From an uncultured Blautia sp. (lineage in GTDB: Bacteria > Bacillota > Clostridia > Lachnospirales > Lachnospiraceae): a DNA stretch of 24,093 nt. Numbering within the stretch: the first letter of the stretch is position 1; every line of letters begins with the position of its first letter. Where the stretch lies: contig CALCDJ010000037.1 in the NCBI GenBank assembly GCA_937900135.1, forward strand, positions 1 to 24,093, read 5' to 3'. The notes under the pieces were generated by a model that saw only the letters and a list, made by a program, of their open reading frames with translations, was not told the origin of the DNA and did no database searches. This document shows positions 15,182 through 23,560 of the stretch, piece after piece. The translations under genes were made by a program, and so were the position numbers.

Positions 15182-16030
15182 TTGAGCGGAAAGCTTTATT
15201 TGTGTGCCACTCCCATTGGAAACCTGGAGGATATTACTTTACGGGTACTCAGGGTATTGAAGGAAGTGGATCTGATCGCAGCAGAAGATACCCGTAACAG
15301 CATTAAGCTGTTGAATCATTTCGAAATCAAAACCCCTATGACCAGTTATCATGAATACAATAAAATCGAAAAGGCATATACGCTGATTGAAAAAATGCGC
15401 CAGGGACAGTCGGTGGCTCTGATTACTGATGCCGGTACGCCTGGAATTTCAGATCCTGGAGAGGAACTGGCCGCCATGTGCTATGATGCAGGAATCGAAG
15501 TGACTTCCCTTCCCGGACCGGCAGCCTGCATTACAGCGCTGACCTTGTCTGGCCTATCCACCAGACGATTTGCTTTTGAGGCTTTTTTGCCATGGGACAA
15601 AAAAGAAAGAAAAGAGGTTTTGGCTGAACTGGTCAACGAAACAAGGACAATTATTTTGTATGAAGCTCCTCACAGACTGGTGCGTACCTTAAAGGAACTC
15701 CTGGAAACACTGGGAAACAGACGGATGACATTGTGCCGGGAACTGACGAAGAAGCACGAGACAGCCTTCCGAAGTACCATAGAGGAACTGATCAACTATT
15801 ACGAAGAAGAGAAACCTCTTGGAGAGTGTGTTCTGGTGATTGAGGGGAAAAGCCGAGAAGAGGTTGCAGAAGAGCAGCGGGCCTCTTGGGAAGAAATTTC
15901 CATCGAAGAACATATGGAATTTTATGAAAAACAGGGGAATTCCAGAAAAGATGCCATGAAGCTGGTGGCGAAGGATCGTGGAACCACAAAGCGAGAAATC
16001 TATCAATATCTCCTTCAAACGGAGAAATAA
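15182..16030 (+). CDS. rsmI: 16S rRNA (cytidine-1402-2'-O)-methyltransferase RsmI
   Basis: Adds the 2'-O-methyl group to C1402 in the decoding centre of 16S rRNA using SAM. The 282-residue product is a tetrapyrrole-methylase-fold protein with the opening GKLYLCATPIGNLEDIT, AAEDTRNS, LITDAGTPGISDPGEEL and LPGPAACITALTLSGL, all classic for RsmI. Length is normal. The start codon is TTG at 15182: AAAGGAG at 15165-15171 is 10 bases upstream and the protein begins (M)SGKLYLCATPIGNL as in homologues, with no suitable ATG. It is the last gene of the holB unit. No terminator is visible before the gyrB promoter. Confidence 0.96.
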   Translation: MSGKLYLCATPIGNLEDITLRVLRVLKEVDLIAAEDTRNSIKLLNHFEIKTPMTSYHEYNKIEKAYTLIEKMRQGQSVALITDAGTPGISDPGEELAAMCYDAGIEVTSLPGPAACITALTLSGLSTRRFAFEAFLPWDKKERKEVLAELVNETRTIILYEAPHRLVRTLKELLETLGNRRMTLCRELTKKHETAFRSTIEELINYYEEEKPLGECVLVIEGKSREEVAEEQRASWEEISIEEHMEFYEKQGNSRKDAMKLVAKDRGTTKREIYQYLLQTEK

Positions 16031-16042
16031 ACAGGATTTTTA

Positions 16043-16072
16043 TTGGAAACAAAGGCATTTTTATGCTATAAT
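16043..16072 (+). promoter_or_regulatory. gyrBA promoter
   Basis: TTGGAA (16043-16048), 18 bases and TATAAT (16067-16072) with a TGC extension. The start is predicted near 16079, giving a leader of about 100 bases before gyrB. Confidence 0.75.
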
Positions 16073-16129
16073 AAATTAGTATTCGTATGTCTACATGTAA
16101 ATAAGAAGGAATAGAAGTATCAGAAACAT

Positions 16130-16148
16130 CAAAGAAAATCGTTCTTTG
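16130..16148 (+). promoter_or_regulatory. hairpin in gyrB leader
   Basis: CAAAGAA (16130-16136) pairs with TTCTTTG (16142-16148) around AATCG, and GTTTTG follows. It lies 31 bases before the gyrB start codon. The AT-rich stem is weak, so any attenuating or stabilising role is speculative. Confidence 0.3.
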
Positions 16149-16179
16149 GTTTTGAAATATAAATAGCAGGAGGAATAAC

Positions 16180-18105
16180 ATGGGCGCAGAAAATACAGAG
16201 TACGGCGCGGACCAGATTCAGATTCTGGAAGGTTTGGAAGCCGTTCGTAAAAGACCGGGTATGTATATTGGAAGTACATCCAGCAGGGGCCTTCATCATC
16301 TTGTCTATGAGATTGTAGACAATGCAGTAGATGAAGCACTTGCTGGTTTTTGTACGGAAATTCAGGTAATCATCAATCCGGATAATTCCATAACTGTCAC
16401 AGACAACGGACGTGGTATTCCTGTCGGCATTAATCATAAAGCAGGAATTCCGGCAGTAGAGGTTGTATTTACAATTCTTCACGCCGGAGGTAAATTTGGC
16501 GGTGGAGGATACAAGGTATCCGGTGGTCTTCACGGAGTTGGTGCGTCAGTAGTAAATGCCCTTTCTGAATGGCTGGAGGTTACCATCTACAAAGAAGGTA
16601 AGGAATATAAGCAGCGGTATGAACGGGGAAAAACCATGTATCCGCTGGAAATTTCAGGAATGTGCGAGCCTGGGAAATCAGGAACTATGGTATCCTTTCT
16701 TCCGGATAAAGAAATTTTTGAAGAAACCGTATATGATTATGACATCCTGAAACAGCGTTTAAGAGAGATGGCCTTTTTGACCAAAGGCCTGAAGATTGTT
16801 TTAAAGGATACAAGAGAAGGACTGGAAAGAGAAAAAGAATTCCATTATGAAGGCGGTATAAAAGAGTTTATCACATATCTGAACCGGAGTAAGGAACCTC
16901 TTTATCCGGAGATTTTCTATTGTGAAGGGGAAAAGGATGGGGTAGTCGTAGAGGTTGCCATGCAGCACAACGACTCCTATACAGAGAACAGCTATGGCTT
17001 TGTAAATAACATCAATACTCCTGAAGGCGGAACCCATATTATGGGATTTAGAAATGCCATCACAAAAACCTTTAACGAATATGCGAGAAAAAATAAGCTG
17101 CTTAAGGAAAGCGAGCCAAACCTTACCGGTGATGATATCCGTGAAGGTATGACCGCTATTGTCAGCGTAAAAATCGAAAATCCTCAGTTTGAAGGACAGA
17201 CCAAACAGAAACTGGGAAACAGTGAAGCCAGAGGCGCTGTGGACAGCGTAGTTAGCCGTCAGCTTGAAATTTTCCTGGAACAGAATCCTTCCGTAGCCAA
17301 AACCACAGTAGAAAAATCAGTTCTGGCTCAGCGGGCAAGAGAAGCGGCCAGAAAGGCCAGAGATCTTACAAGAAGAAAATCAGCCCTTGACGGAATGTCT
17401 CTTCCTGGTAAGCTGGCAGACTGTACCGACAAAAATCCGGAAAACTGTGAAATCTACATCGTAGAGGGAGATTCTGCGGGAGGCTCTGCTAAGACAGCAA
17501 GAAATCGCGCCACACAGGCCATCCTTCCTCTTAGAGGAAAAATTCTTAACGTGGAAAAAGCCCGTCTGGATAAAATCTACGGAAACAAAGAAATCAAGGC
17601 TATGATTACAGCCTTTGGAACAGGAATTCATGAAGACTTTGATATATCAAAGCTTCGCTATCATAAAATTATCATTATGACCGATGCGGATGTGGATGGC
17701 GCACATATTGCAACGTTACTTTTGACATTCCTGTATCGTTTTATGCCGGAATTGATCAAGCAGGGATATGTGTATCTGGCACAGCCTCCTCTCTATAAGA
17801 TCGAAAAAAATAAAAAAATCTGGTATGCGTATGACGATGGAGAATTAAACCGCATTCTGGAAGAAATCGGACGAGATGGTAACAACAAGATTCAGCGATA
17901 CAAAGGTCTGGGAGAAATGGATGCAGATCAGCTTTGGGAAACTACAATGGATCCGGAAAAACGGATTCTTCTTCGTGTGACCATGGATGAGTCTGCAGCT
18001 TCTGAAATCGATCTGACTTTTACGACCCTTATGGGAGATAAGGTAGAGCCAAGACGTGAGTTTATTGAAGAAAATGCAAGATTCGTAGAAAATCTGGATA
18101 TTTAG
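16180..18105 (+). CDS. gyrB: DNA gyrase subunit B
   Basis: ATPase subunit of gyrase, which introduces negative supercoils. The 641-residue protein has the GHKL ATPase site with E44/N48 in YEIVDNAVDEAL, DNGRG (75-79) and the lid GGKFGGGGYKVSGGLHGVGA (103-122); a transducer domain; and the TOPRIM site with E429 in VEGDSAGG and D502/D504/D506 in DADVDG, followed by PLRGKILNVEKA. The ending FVENLDI is typical. Length matches short Gram-positive GyrB without the proteobacterial insert. AGGAGG precedes the ATG. gyrA follows after 11 bases, which supports gyrB rather than parE. It has its own promoter with a long leader. Confidence 0.97.
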   Translation: MGAENTEYGADQIQILEGLEAVRKRPGMYIGSTSSRGLHHLVYEIVDNAVDEALAGFCTEIQVIINPDNSITVTDNGRGIPVGINHKAGIPAVEVVFTILHAGGKFGGGGYKVSGGLHGVGASVVNALSEWLEVTIYKEGKEYKQRYERGKTMYPLEISGMCEPGKSGTMVSFLPDKEIFEETVYDYDILKQRLREMAFLTKGLKIVLKDTREGLEREKEFHYEGGIKEFITYLNRSKEPLYPEIFYCEGEKDGVVVEVAMQHNDSYTENSYGFVNNINTPEGGTHIMGFRNAITKTFNEYARKNKLLKESEPNLTGDDIREGMTAIVSVKIENPQFEGQTKQKLGNSEARGAVDSVVSRQLEIFLEQNPSVAKTTVEKSVLAQRAREAARKARDLTRRKSALDGMSLPGKLADCTDKNPENCEIYIVEGDSAGGSAKTARNRATQAILPLRGKILNVEKARLDKIYGNKEIKAMITAFGTGIHEDFDISKLRYHKIIIMTDADVDGAHIATLLLTFLYRFMPELIKQGYVYLAQPPLYKIEKNKKIWYAYDDGELNRILEEIGRDGNNKIQRYKGLGEMDADQLWETTMDPEKRILLRVTMDESAASEIDLTFTTLMGDKVEPRREFIEENARFVENLDI

Positions 18106-18116
18106 GAGAAAGAAGA

Positions 18117-20675
18117 ATGGAAGATAATATTTTTGACAAAGTCCATGAGGTGGATTTGCAGAAAACCATGGAAAAATCTTACATTGACTATGCAATGAGT
18201 GTCATTGCCTCACGTGCCCTGCCAGATGTAAGAGATGGTTTAAAACCTGTACAGCGTCGAGTGCTGTATTCTATGATCGAGCTGAACAATGGACCAGATA
18301 AGCCTCATCGTAAATGTGCGCGTATCGTAGGTGATACCATGGGTAAATATCATCCTCATGGTGACAGTTCTATTTATGGTGCGTTGGTAAATATGGCGCA
18401 GGAATGGTCTACCAGATATCCTCTGGTGGATGGACATGGAAATTTTGGTTCTGTGGATGGAGACGGGGCAGCAGCTATGCGATATACAGAGGCGCGTCTT
18501 AGCAAGATTTCCATGGAGATGCTTGCAGATATCAACAAGAATACCGTGGATTTTCAGCCAAACTTTGATGAAACAGAAAGAGAACCGGTGGTTTTGCCTT
18601 CCCGGTATCCCAATCTGCTTGTAAACGGAACTTCCGGTATTGCAGTAGGTATGGCCACCAACATTCCTCCTCACAATTTAAAAGAGGTGATCGGGGCTGT
18701 TGTCAAGATCATTGATAATATTGTGGAGGAACAGCGGGATACCACGATAGAAGAAATTCTGGATATTATCAAGGGACCGGATTTTCCAACAGGGGCTACT
18801 ATTCTGGGTACCAGAGGGATTGAAGAGGCCTATCGTACCGGTCGTGGAAAAATCCGCGTACGTGCAGTGACCAATATTGAAACACTTCCCAACGGAAAAA
18901 GCCGTATTGTTGTAACAGAACTTCCCTATCTGGTAAACAAGGCCCGTCTGATCGAAAAAATAGCAGAGCTGGTAAGAGACAAAAAGATAGATGGAATCAC
19001 AGATCTTAATGACCATTCCAGCAGAGAAGGAATGCGAATTTGTATTGATCTCAGAAAAGATGCCAATGCCAATGTGATTCTGAATCAGTTGTATAAACAT
19101 ACCCAGCTTCAGGATACCTTTGGAGTAAATATGCTCTGTCTGGTTTCTACTAACGGAAGTCTGGAGCCGAAGGTTTTGAATCTTCTGGATATGCTGAAAT
19201 ACTATCTGAAACATCAGGAAGAGGTTGTTACAAGAAGAACGAAATATGACCTGAACAAAGCACAGGAACGTGCTCATATTTTGGAAGGCTTGCTGAAGGC
19301 GCTGGATAACATTGATGAGGTAATTCATATCATCCGTTCTTCTGCCAATGTTCAGATTGCCAAACAGGAATTGATGAACCGTTTTGAACTGACAGAAGTA
19401 CAGGCACAGGCGATTGTAGATATGCGTCTGCGTGCGTTGACCGGTTTGGAACGGGAAAAGCTGGAAGCAGAATATGCAGAACTTATGGAAAAAATCCGCA
19501 AATTAAAAGCCATTTTGGAAGATCGAACTCTTCTCCTTCGTGTAATCCGGGAAGAAATTCTTCTCATTTCAGAAAAATACGGGGATGACAGAAGAACTTC
19601 CATTGGTTTTGACGCATATGACATTTCCGTGGAAGATCTTATTCCAAGAGAAAATACAGTAATCACCATGACAAAACTTGGTTATATCAAGCGTATGACC
19701 GTGGATAATTTCCGCAGTCAGAATCGCGGTGGTAAGGGAATTAAGGGAATGCAGACATTGGAGGACGATTTCATTGAAGAACTTCTGATGACAACAACCC
19801 ACCATTATCTGATGTTCTTTACCAATACAGGACGAGTATATCGTCTGAAGGCGTACGAAATTCCAGAAGCCAGCAGAACAGCCAGGGGAACGGCGATTAT
19901 TAACCTTCTGCAGCTGATGCCGGGAGAACGAATCACAGCGGTGATTCCGATTAATAAATTTGAACCGGGACAATTCCTTATGATGGCAACCAAGAAGGGG
20001 CTTGTGAAGAAAACACCAATCCAGGAGTATGCCAATGTTCGAAAAATTGGTCTTGCGGCAATCAGTCTTCGGGATGATGATGAACTCATTGAGGTGAAGT
20101 TTACAAACAATAAAAAAGATATCATTCTTGTAACAAAGGATGGACAGTGTATCCGATTCAATGAGACAGATGTAAGAAGCACCGGAAGAGTTTCCATGGG
20201 TGTACGTGGAATCAATCTGATGGATGGAGATGAAGTTGTGGCCATGCAGTTGAATACCCAGGGATATTATCTGCTGATCGTATCTGAGAATGGTATGGGC
20301 AAGAGAACTTCCATCAGTGAGTTTACCTGTCAGAATCGTGGCGGTAAAGGTGTGAAATGCTATAAGATCACAGAAAAAACAGGCAACGTAATAGGGGCCA
20401 AGGCAGTAAATGAAGAAAATGAAATTATGATGATCACTACAGAGGGAATTATTATCCGTCTCCAGTGTTCAGATATTTCAATTCTTGGAAGAATCACCTC
20501 CGGTGTGAAGCTGATCAATCTTTCAGAGGGGGTTACAGTTGCAAGTTTTGCAAAAGTAAGAGAAAAAGAGGAAGAGCGGATACCGGAAGAAAAAACAGGG
20601 GAAATTTTGGCTGATTCTGAAGAAGAGGGAAAGGAATCAGCAGAGGAAACAGAAGGGGAAATAAAAGAATCATGA
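18117..20675 (+). CDS. gyrA: DNA gyrase subunit A
   Basis: Breakage-reunion subunit of gyrase. The 852-residue protein carries the catalytic Tyr123 in MRYTEARLS and the quinolone region YHPHGDSSIYGALV, where Ser84 is kept and the position of E. coli Asp87 is Gly88. The C-terminal beta-pinwheel contains a GyrA-box-like QNRGGKG at 535-541 and a second identical heptad at 739-745; the consensus first box is QRRGGRG. The tail after about 813 is a strongly acidic Glu-rich stretch. GGAG in the gyrB stop region serves as ribosome binding site. The gyrA stop overlaps the start of the lipoprotein gene (ATGA). Confidence 0.97.
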   Translation: MEDNIFDKVHEVDLQKTMEKSYIDYAMSVIASRALPDVRDGLKPVQRRVLYSMIELNNGPDKPHRKCARIVGDTMGKYHPHGDSSIYGALVNMAQEWSTRYPLVDGHGNFGSVDGDGAAAMRYTEARLSKISMEMLADINKNTVDFQPNFDETEREPVVLPSRYPNLLVNGTSGIAVGMATNIPPHNLKEVIGAVVKIIDNIVEEQRDTTIEEILDIIKGPDFPTGATILGTRGIEEAYRTGRGKIRVRAVTNIETLPNGKSRIVVTELPYLVNKARLIEKIAELVRDKKIDGITDLNDHSSREGMRICIDLRKDANANVILNQLYKHTQLQDTFGVNMLCLVSTNGSLEPKVLNLLDMLKYYLKHQEEVVTRRTKYDLNKAQERAHILEGLLKALDNIDEVIHIIRSSANVQIAKQELMNRFELTEVQAQAIVDMRLRALTGLEREKLEAEYAELMEKIRKLKAILEDRTLLLRVIREEILLISEKYGDDRRTSIGFDAYDISVEDLIPRENTVITMTKLGYIKRMTVDNFRSQNRGGKGIKGMQTLEDDFIEELLMTTTHHYLMFFTNTGRVYRLKAYEIPEASRTARGTAIINLLQLMPGERITAVIPINKFEPGQFLMMATKKGLVKKTPIQEYANVRKIGLAAISLRDDDELIEVKFTNNKKDIILVTKDGQCIRFNETDVRSTGRVSMGVRGINLMDGDEVVAMQLNTQGYYLLIVSENGMGKRTSISEFTCQNRGGKGVKCYKITEKTGNVIGAKAVNEENEIMMITTEGIIIRLQCSDISILGRITSGVKLINLSEGVTVASFAKVREKEEERIPEEKTGEILADSEEEGKESAEETEGEIKES

Positions 20676-21223
20676 ATAAGCGGATGAAGTATATTGTATT
20701 GAGCATGGCCGTTCTGCTTACATTCGGTATGACTGGCTGCGGTGTCAGCCATAAATCGCCGAAGGGAGTGGTAAAATCCCTGATTGAGTCATACGCGGAT
20801 GGAAAGGAAAAAAAGGTCAAGGATTGTTATGGAGCAAAAAAGGATACAGATAAAAATCTGCAGAAGCAGATTGACGCTACCATAAAGTATTTTGAAGCGC
20901 ACAATCCTAAGGAAGTAGAAATACAGGAATGTGATGTTCTTTCCGAAAATAAAAACACCTCATATGTGTATATTATTTATCATATGGTTCTGGAAAATAA
21001 GCAGGAATATCCATGCATCAGTACCTATATGGTACAGAAAGAAGACAAAAAATACTATGTACTTCCTCCTGCTAAGATTACAGACGAGATGAGCAAAACA
21101 GCGGCTTCGGAATATGCAAAATTCATGACTACGGATGCTTATAAGACTTATACTAAGGATTATGAGACTTTTATCAAAAAAAATCCGGGATATGAAGAAA
21201 AAATTGCCGGGAAATTAAGTTAG
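20672..21223 (+). CDS. putative lipoprotein, DUF4878-like
   Basis: Function unknown. The 183-residue product has a type II signal peptide with a hydrophobic core IVLSMAVLLTF and lipobox MTGC (C23), so it should be lipid-anchored outside the membrane. The mature region starts with SPKGVVKSLIESYADGKEKKVKDCYG, helices typical of the small NTF2-like/DUF4878 lipoproteins (longest part at 29-54), then beta strands with VYIIYHMVL and a Tyr/Lys-rich C-terminus; the family call is tentative. The ATG at 20672 overlaps the gyrA stop, with AGGGG about 15 bases upstream, so it is translated from the gyrase mRNA. A 13-bp hairpin follows its stop. Confidence 0.8.
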   Translation: MNKRMKYIVLSMAVLLTFGMTGCGVSHKSPKGVVKSLIESYADGKEKKVKDCYGAKKDTDKNLQKQIDATIKYFEAHNPKEVEIQECDVLSENKNTSYVYIIYHMVLENKQEYPCISTYMVQKEDKKYYVLPPAKITDEMSKTAASEYAKFMTTDAYKTYTKDYETFIKKNPGYEEKIAGKLS

Positions 21224-21247
21224 AGTGTGTCTGTAACATACTCTTGG

Positions 21248-21276
21248 CAAAAGGGCTGCAGGATGCAGTCCTTTTG
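21248..21276 (+). terminator. hairpin after the gyrBA-lipoprotein operon
   Basis: CAAAAGGGCTGCA (21248-21260) pairs with TGCAGTCCTTTTG (21264-21276), 13 pairs with one G-U and a GGA loop. There is no separate T-run after it, although the 3' arm itself contains TTTT. It is probably a terminator, but I see no convincing promoter for the fumarase genes downstream, so partial read-through is likely. Confidence 0.6.
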
Positions 21277-21309
21277 TACTTATGAAAACAAAAAGACGGA
21301 GGCAAAACA

Positions 21310-22173
21310 GTGAAAAATATTCAGGTTTCAGAAATTACGAGAAACATCAAAGAAATGTGCATCGAAGTCAATCACCAATTATCCGGTGATATGAAAGATA
21401 AACTGTATAGCGCTGCTAAGAGGGAAAAATCTCCTCTGGGCTGTCAGATCCTGGAACAGCTCAAAGAAAATCTTCAGATTGCAGAGGAGGATCGGATTCC
21501 CATCTGCCAGGATACAGGAATGGCTGTAGTATTTCTGGAAATTGGTCAGGACGTGCATCTGATTGGCGGCAATTTGGAAGATGCAGTTAATGAGGGTGTG
21601 CGTCAGGGATATACAGAAGGATATCTGCGGAAATCCGTTGTGAAAGATCCTTTGATCCGAGAGAATACAAAGGATAATACACCGGCAGTGATTCATTATC
21701 AGATTGTTCCGGGAGAACAGGTGAAAATTACTGTGGCGCCAAAAGGTTTTGGCAGTGAAAATATGAGTCGTGTGTTTATGTTGAAACCGGCAGATGGAAT
21801 AGAAGGGGTGAAACAGGCAGTTCTGACAGCAGTTCAGGATGCAGGTCCCAACGCATGTCCACCTATGGTAGTTGGAGTGGGAATAGGCGGAACCTTTGAA
21901 AAATGTGCGATTATGGCGAAACAGGCACTTACCAGACCGGCAAATGAGCATTCTTCGATTCCTTATGTAAAAGAATTAGAAGAGGAACTTTTATATAAGA
22001 TCAATCAGCTGGGAATCGGTCCAGGCGGTTTAGGGGGAACGACCACTGCATTTGCAGTGAATATTAACACATATCCCACTCATATAGCCGGACTTCCAGT
22101 GGCAGTAAATATCTGCTGTCATGTAAACCGCCACATTGTAAGAACCATTGGCCAGGAGGATGAAAAGCTATGA
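21310..22173 (+). CDS. fumarate hydratase class I, alpha subunit (TtdA/FumA-N type)
   Basis: Fe-S subunit of a two-subunit hydratase interconverting fumarate and malate; L(+)-tartrate dehydratase is the alternative. The 287-residue protein shows the cluster cysteines C66 in PICQDTG, C183 in NACPP and C269 or C270 in NICCHVNRH, with spacings like class I fumarases, and the motifs APKGFGSENMS and GVGIGGTFEKC. The start codon is GTG at 21310: GGAGG lies 6 bases upstream and no ATG is near. The beta subunit gene overlaps its end by ATGA. The [4Fe-4S] enzyme is oxygen-labile, fitting an anaerobe. No other citric-acid gene is close. Confidence 0.92.
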   Translation: MKNIQVSEITRNIKEMCIEVNHQLSGDMKDKLYSAAKREKSPLGCQILEQLKENLQIAEEDRIPICQDTGMAVVFLEIGQDVHLIGGNLEDAVNEGVRQGYTEGYLRKSVVKDPLIRENTKDNTPAVIHYQIVPGEQVKITVAPKGFGSENMSRVFMLKPADGIEGVKQAVLTAVQDAGPNACPPMVVGVGIGGTFEKCAIMAKQALTRPANEHSSIPYVKELEEELLYKINQLGIGPGGLGGTTTAFAVNINTYPTHIAGLPVAVNICCHVNRHIVRTIGQEDEKL

Positions 22174-22724
22174 ACAGAGAAATTAAGGCACCCATAGACA
22201 GAGAAACGGCGAAATCTCTCCGGGCAGGAGATTATGTGAAAATCAGCGGGACTATTTACAGTGCAAGGGATGCTGCCCACAAAAGGATGGAAGAAGCTCT
22301 GGAAAAAGGGGAAACCTTGCCCATTGAAATTCAGGGAACCACTATTTATTATCTGGGACCGACACCAGCCAGAGAAGGCTGTGTAATCGGCTCCGCAGGT
22401 CCCACAACATCCAGTCGTATGGACAAATATTCCCCAAGGCTTCTTGATCTTGGGTTAGTTGGCATGATTGGAAAAGGAAAAAGAACCAAGGAAGTAAAAG
22501 ATGCAATCGTAAGAAATGGAAGTGTGTATTTTGCAGCAGTTGGAGGCGCAGGCGCACTTTTGTCCAAATGTATTGAGGCATCAGAAGTGGTGGCATATGA
22601 AGATCTTGGAACAGAAGCAATCCGGAAACTTACGGTAAAGGATTTTCCAGTGATTGTCGTGATTGATTCTGAAGGAAATAATCTGTATGAAACAGCTGCT
22701 TTGGATTGGAGGGGAAAAGCATGA
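22170..22724 (+). CDS. fumarate hydratase class I, beta subunit (TtdB/FumA-C type)
   Basis: Partner of the alpha subunit, supplying much of the substrate site. The 184-residue product has the family marks ISGTIYSARDAAHKRM (26-40, with D34), YYLGPTPAREG (60-70) and GSAGPTTSSRMDKY (74-87), then GKGKRTKEV and VYFAAVGGAGAL. Length is normal for the separate beta subunit. The start overlaps the alpha stop (ATGA) and its stop overlaps the acyltransferase start (ATGA), so the three are translationally coupled. Fumarate versus tartrate specificity cannot be decided here. Confidence 0.93.
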   Translation: MNREIKAPIDRETAKSLRAGDYVKISGTIYSARDAAHKRMEEALEKGETLPIEIQGTTIYYLGPTPAREGCVIGSAGPTTSSRMDKYSPRLLDLGLVGMIGKGKRTKEVKDAIVRNGSVYFAAVGGAGALLSKCIEASEVVAYEDLGTEAIRKLTVKDFPVIVVIDSEGNNLYETAALDWRGKA

Positions 22725-23449
22725 AACGAATTTTGATGATGGTATTTCGCAATCTTTTCTTTGTTCCTTATGGATGGATAAAACTGTGCTGGTATGCATC
22801 TCATGTGGAGAATTACACAGAGGCTCAGAGATATGAAATGCTTCGGTATATTGTATACAGAGCTAATAAGGGCGGAAATATTAAAATTGATGCACATGGA
22901 ATAGAAAACATTCCGAAAGAAAATGGGTTTATGTTTTATCCCAATCATCAGGGATTGTATGATGTGCTGGCAATCGTGGATGCATGCACGACGCCTTTTT
23001 CTGTTGTGGCAAAAAAAGAGGTGAAAGACGTACCTTTTTTGAAACAGGTTTTTGCATGTATGAAGGCATTTATTATTGACCGGGAAGATATCAAGCAATC
23101 CATGCAGGTAATTATTAATGTGACAAAAGAGGTAAAAGCAGGAAGAAATTATCTGATCTTTGCAGAGGGAACCAGAAGTAAACATGGAAATCATCCTCAG
23201 GAGTTCAAGGGAGGAAGCTTTAAGGCTGCAATGAAGGCAAAATGTCCGATTATTCCGGTGGCTCTGATTGATTCCTATAAGTCATTTGATACCGGTTCAG
23301 TGAAACAGGTAACAGTACAGGTACATTTTCTTACTCCTATGTTATATGAAGAGTATCAGAATATGAAATCTACGGAGATTGCAGCAGAAGTAAAACGCAG
23401 GATTGAAGATACCATTCGCGCCAATGGCGGATGGGAAGAAGAAAAATAA
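22721..23449 (+). CDS. plsC: 1-acyl-sn-glycerol-3-phosphate acyltransferase
   Basis: Acylates lysophosphatidate to phosphatidate at the inner face of the membrane. The 242-residue product has a hydrophobic N-terminus (about 5-25), the catalytic motif NHQGLYD (75-81: H76, D81), the substrate motif FAEGTRSK (147-154) and a later CPIIPVALID. The ATG at 22721 is preferred because GGAGGGG ends 6 bases upstream and it overlaps the fumarase beta stop; an in-frame ATG 15 bases earlier overlaps that site. The link with fumarase is probably only cotranscription. An intrinsic terminator lies 86 bases past the stop. Confidence 0.92.
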   Translation: MKRILMMVFRNLFFVPYGWIKLCWYASHVENYTEAQRYEMLRYIVYRANKGGNIKIDAHGIENIPKENGFMFYPNHQGLYDVLAIVDACTTPFSVVAKKEVKDVPFLKQVFACMKAFIIDREDIKQSMQVIINVTKEVKAGRNYLIFAEGTRSKHGNHPQEFKGGSFKAAMKAKCPIIPVALIDSYKSFDTGSVKQVTVQVHFLTPMLYEEYQNMKSTEIAAEVKRRIEDTIRANGGWEEEK

Positions 23450-23534
23450 GGGATTTCCGTAAGAACGACGTGAGTTTACCAACCATAAAATAAAGAAAAA
23501 TCCAAAAAAAAGAAAAAAAATAAAAAAAATGAGA

Positions 23535-23560
23535 AAAACCCGTTGACAAGACGGGTTTTC
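23535..23560 (+). terminator. plsC operon terminator overlapping a promoter
   Basis: AAAACCCGT (23535-23543) pairs perfectly with ACGGGTTTT (23551-23559) around TGACAAG, and TTTTC closes the structure, an intrinsic terminator preceded by an A-rich tract. The stem and loop contain the TTGACA -35 box of the tRNA promoter. Confidence 0.85.

Noticed and set aside
21204..21309. A separate promoter for the fumarase operon
   Set aside because: No hexamer pair near consensus with suitable spacing was seen either side of the hairpin at 21248-21276.
22349..23194. Open frame of 281 codons on the minus strand across fumarase beta and plsC
   Set aside because: It spans two well-identified genes in the opposite direction, has low-complexity composition and no recognisable start region.
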